This document shows positions 7,885 through 8,199 of a stretch of DNA of 8,199 nucleotides, in pieces. The stretch covers positions 1-8,199 of the forward strand of contig JAQWRC010000349.1 of assembly GCA_029243925.1 (NCBI GenBank), in the 5' to 3' direction. Under the pieces are notes generated by a model. It saw nothing but the letters and a program-made list of their open reading frames with translations, ran no database searches and was not told the origin of the DNA. Made by a program: the position numbers and the translations under genes. Each line of letters starts with the position of its first letter. Positions within the stretch are counted from its first letter, which is position 1. The DNA comes from Phycisphaerales bacterium (GTDB lineage: Bacteria; Planctomycetota; Phycisphaerae; Phycisphaerales; SM1A02).

Positions 7885-8199
7885 TCATGTGGCAATGGTC
7901 GTGGGTGTGACCAGTTGCGTAAAGACCGCGGCCTTGTGTTCTGTTTCCTCAAACTCAGCGAGGGGATCGGAGTCGGCGACGATGCCGCCCCCAGTTCCGT
8001 AGTCGATGTGGCCGTCGAATGTCGCAAATCCATTCTGGAACCGACCGTGCAGGGCCAGCGTACGAATACCGACCGAAAGGCAGGCGTCCTGATTCGTCAG
8101 CCACCCCATGGCGCCGCAATATGGACCACGGTCGGTTCGTTCAAGTTCATTGATGATCTGCATCGCTCGTATTTTTGGTGCACCGGAGATTGAGCCCGG
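7885..8199 (-). CDS. pabB: Para-aminobenzoate synthase component I-like (chorismate-binding), C-terminal fragment
   Basis: Chorismate-binding enzymes of this family convert chorismate to 4-amino-4-deoxychorismate (PabB, folate route) or anthranilate (TrpE). The visible 104 residues begin at PGSISGAPKIRAM and run through INELERTDRGPYCGAMGW, then LSVGIRT, then GTGGGIVADSDPLAEFEET, ending with TGA at 7887-7885. GGGIVADSDP and GSISGAPK favour PabB; TrpE proteins usually have AGAGIVADS. The N-terminal part and start lie beyond 8199. A linear insertion around LHGRFQNGFATFDGHIDYG is slightly longer than usual. The gene converges on the PilZ-like gene with no intergenic base: the two stop codons abut within TGATCA (7882-7887). 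Family is very secure; PabB over TrpE is likely but not certain. Confidence 0.82.
   Translation of the reverse strand, partial: PGSISGAPKIRAMQIINELERTDRGPYCGAMGWLTNQDACLSVGIRTLALHGRFQNGFATFDGHIDYGTGGGIVADSDPLAEFEETEHKAAVFTQLVTPTTIAT

Noticed and set aside
7885..8199. TrpE (anthranilate synthase component I) for the right-hand partial gene
   Set aside because: GGGIVADSDP and GSISGAPK fit PabB better than the AGAGIVADS form usual in TrpE, although the missing N-terminal part would be needed to exclude TrpE.

Overview
The window looks like an ordinary chromosomal segment of a free-living bacterium of moderately high GC (judged by eye, not counted). The phylum is uncertain. An AtpC with a PAWDGQ core, and the DUF58/transglutaminase pair next to a divergent PilZ protein, would fit Planctomycetota (possibly a Phycisphaerae-like lineage), but this is a low-confidence guess. 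No mobile element, CRISPR array, tRNA or rRNA was seen.

Layout. (1) Positions 1-1353, minus strand: most of S-adenosylhomocysteine hydrolase (ahcY), with its C-terminus beyond the left edge. (2) Positions 1354-1622: a 269-bp divergent intergenic region. It holds a perfect 8-bp inverted repeat that looks like a repressor operator over a candidate ahcY promoter, and a terminator-like hairpin just ahead of atpC. (3) Positions 1623-7884, plus strand: a run of six genes. These are atpC (ATP synthase epsilon), scpB (condensin accessory protein), a DUF58 membrane protein, a TgpA-like membrane transglutaminase, a class I SAM-dependent methyltransferase, and a PilZ-like protein. Gaps are 60 and 20 bp, then two ATGA overlaps, then 91 bp. 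(4) Positions 7885-8199, minus strand: the C-terminal end of a PabB-type chorismate-utilising enzyme. It converges on the PilZ gene with no spacer at all.

How the genes fit together. The clearest functional unit is DUF58 + TgpA-like transglutaminase, probably translationally coupled and both membrane-anchored. The usual third partner, a MoxR AAA+ ATPase, is absent here. The methyltransferase is fused into the same unit by an ATGA overlap, so it is a candidate new partner. The atpC and scpB genes are housekeeping genes separated from their usual neighbours (atpD and scpA). AhcY recycles the SAH made by SAM-dependent methyltransferases; one such enzyme is encoded nearby, but a regulatory link is not shown.

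No clearly new biological system is visible. The points most worth following are the ahcY operator, the PilZ-like protein with an altered second motif and a large insertion, its probable TTG start inside a hairpin, and the DUF58-TgpA-methyltransferase coupling.
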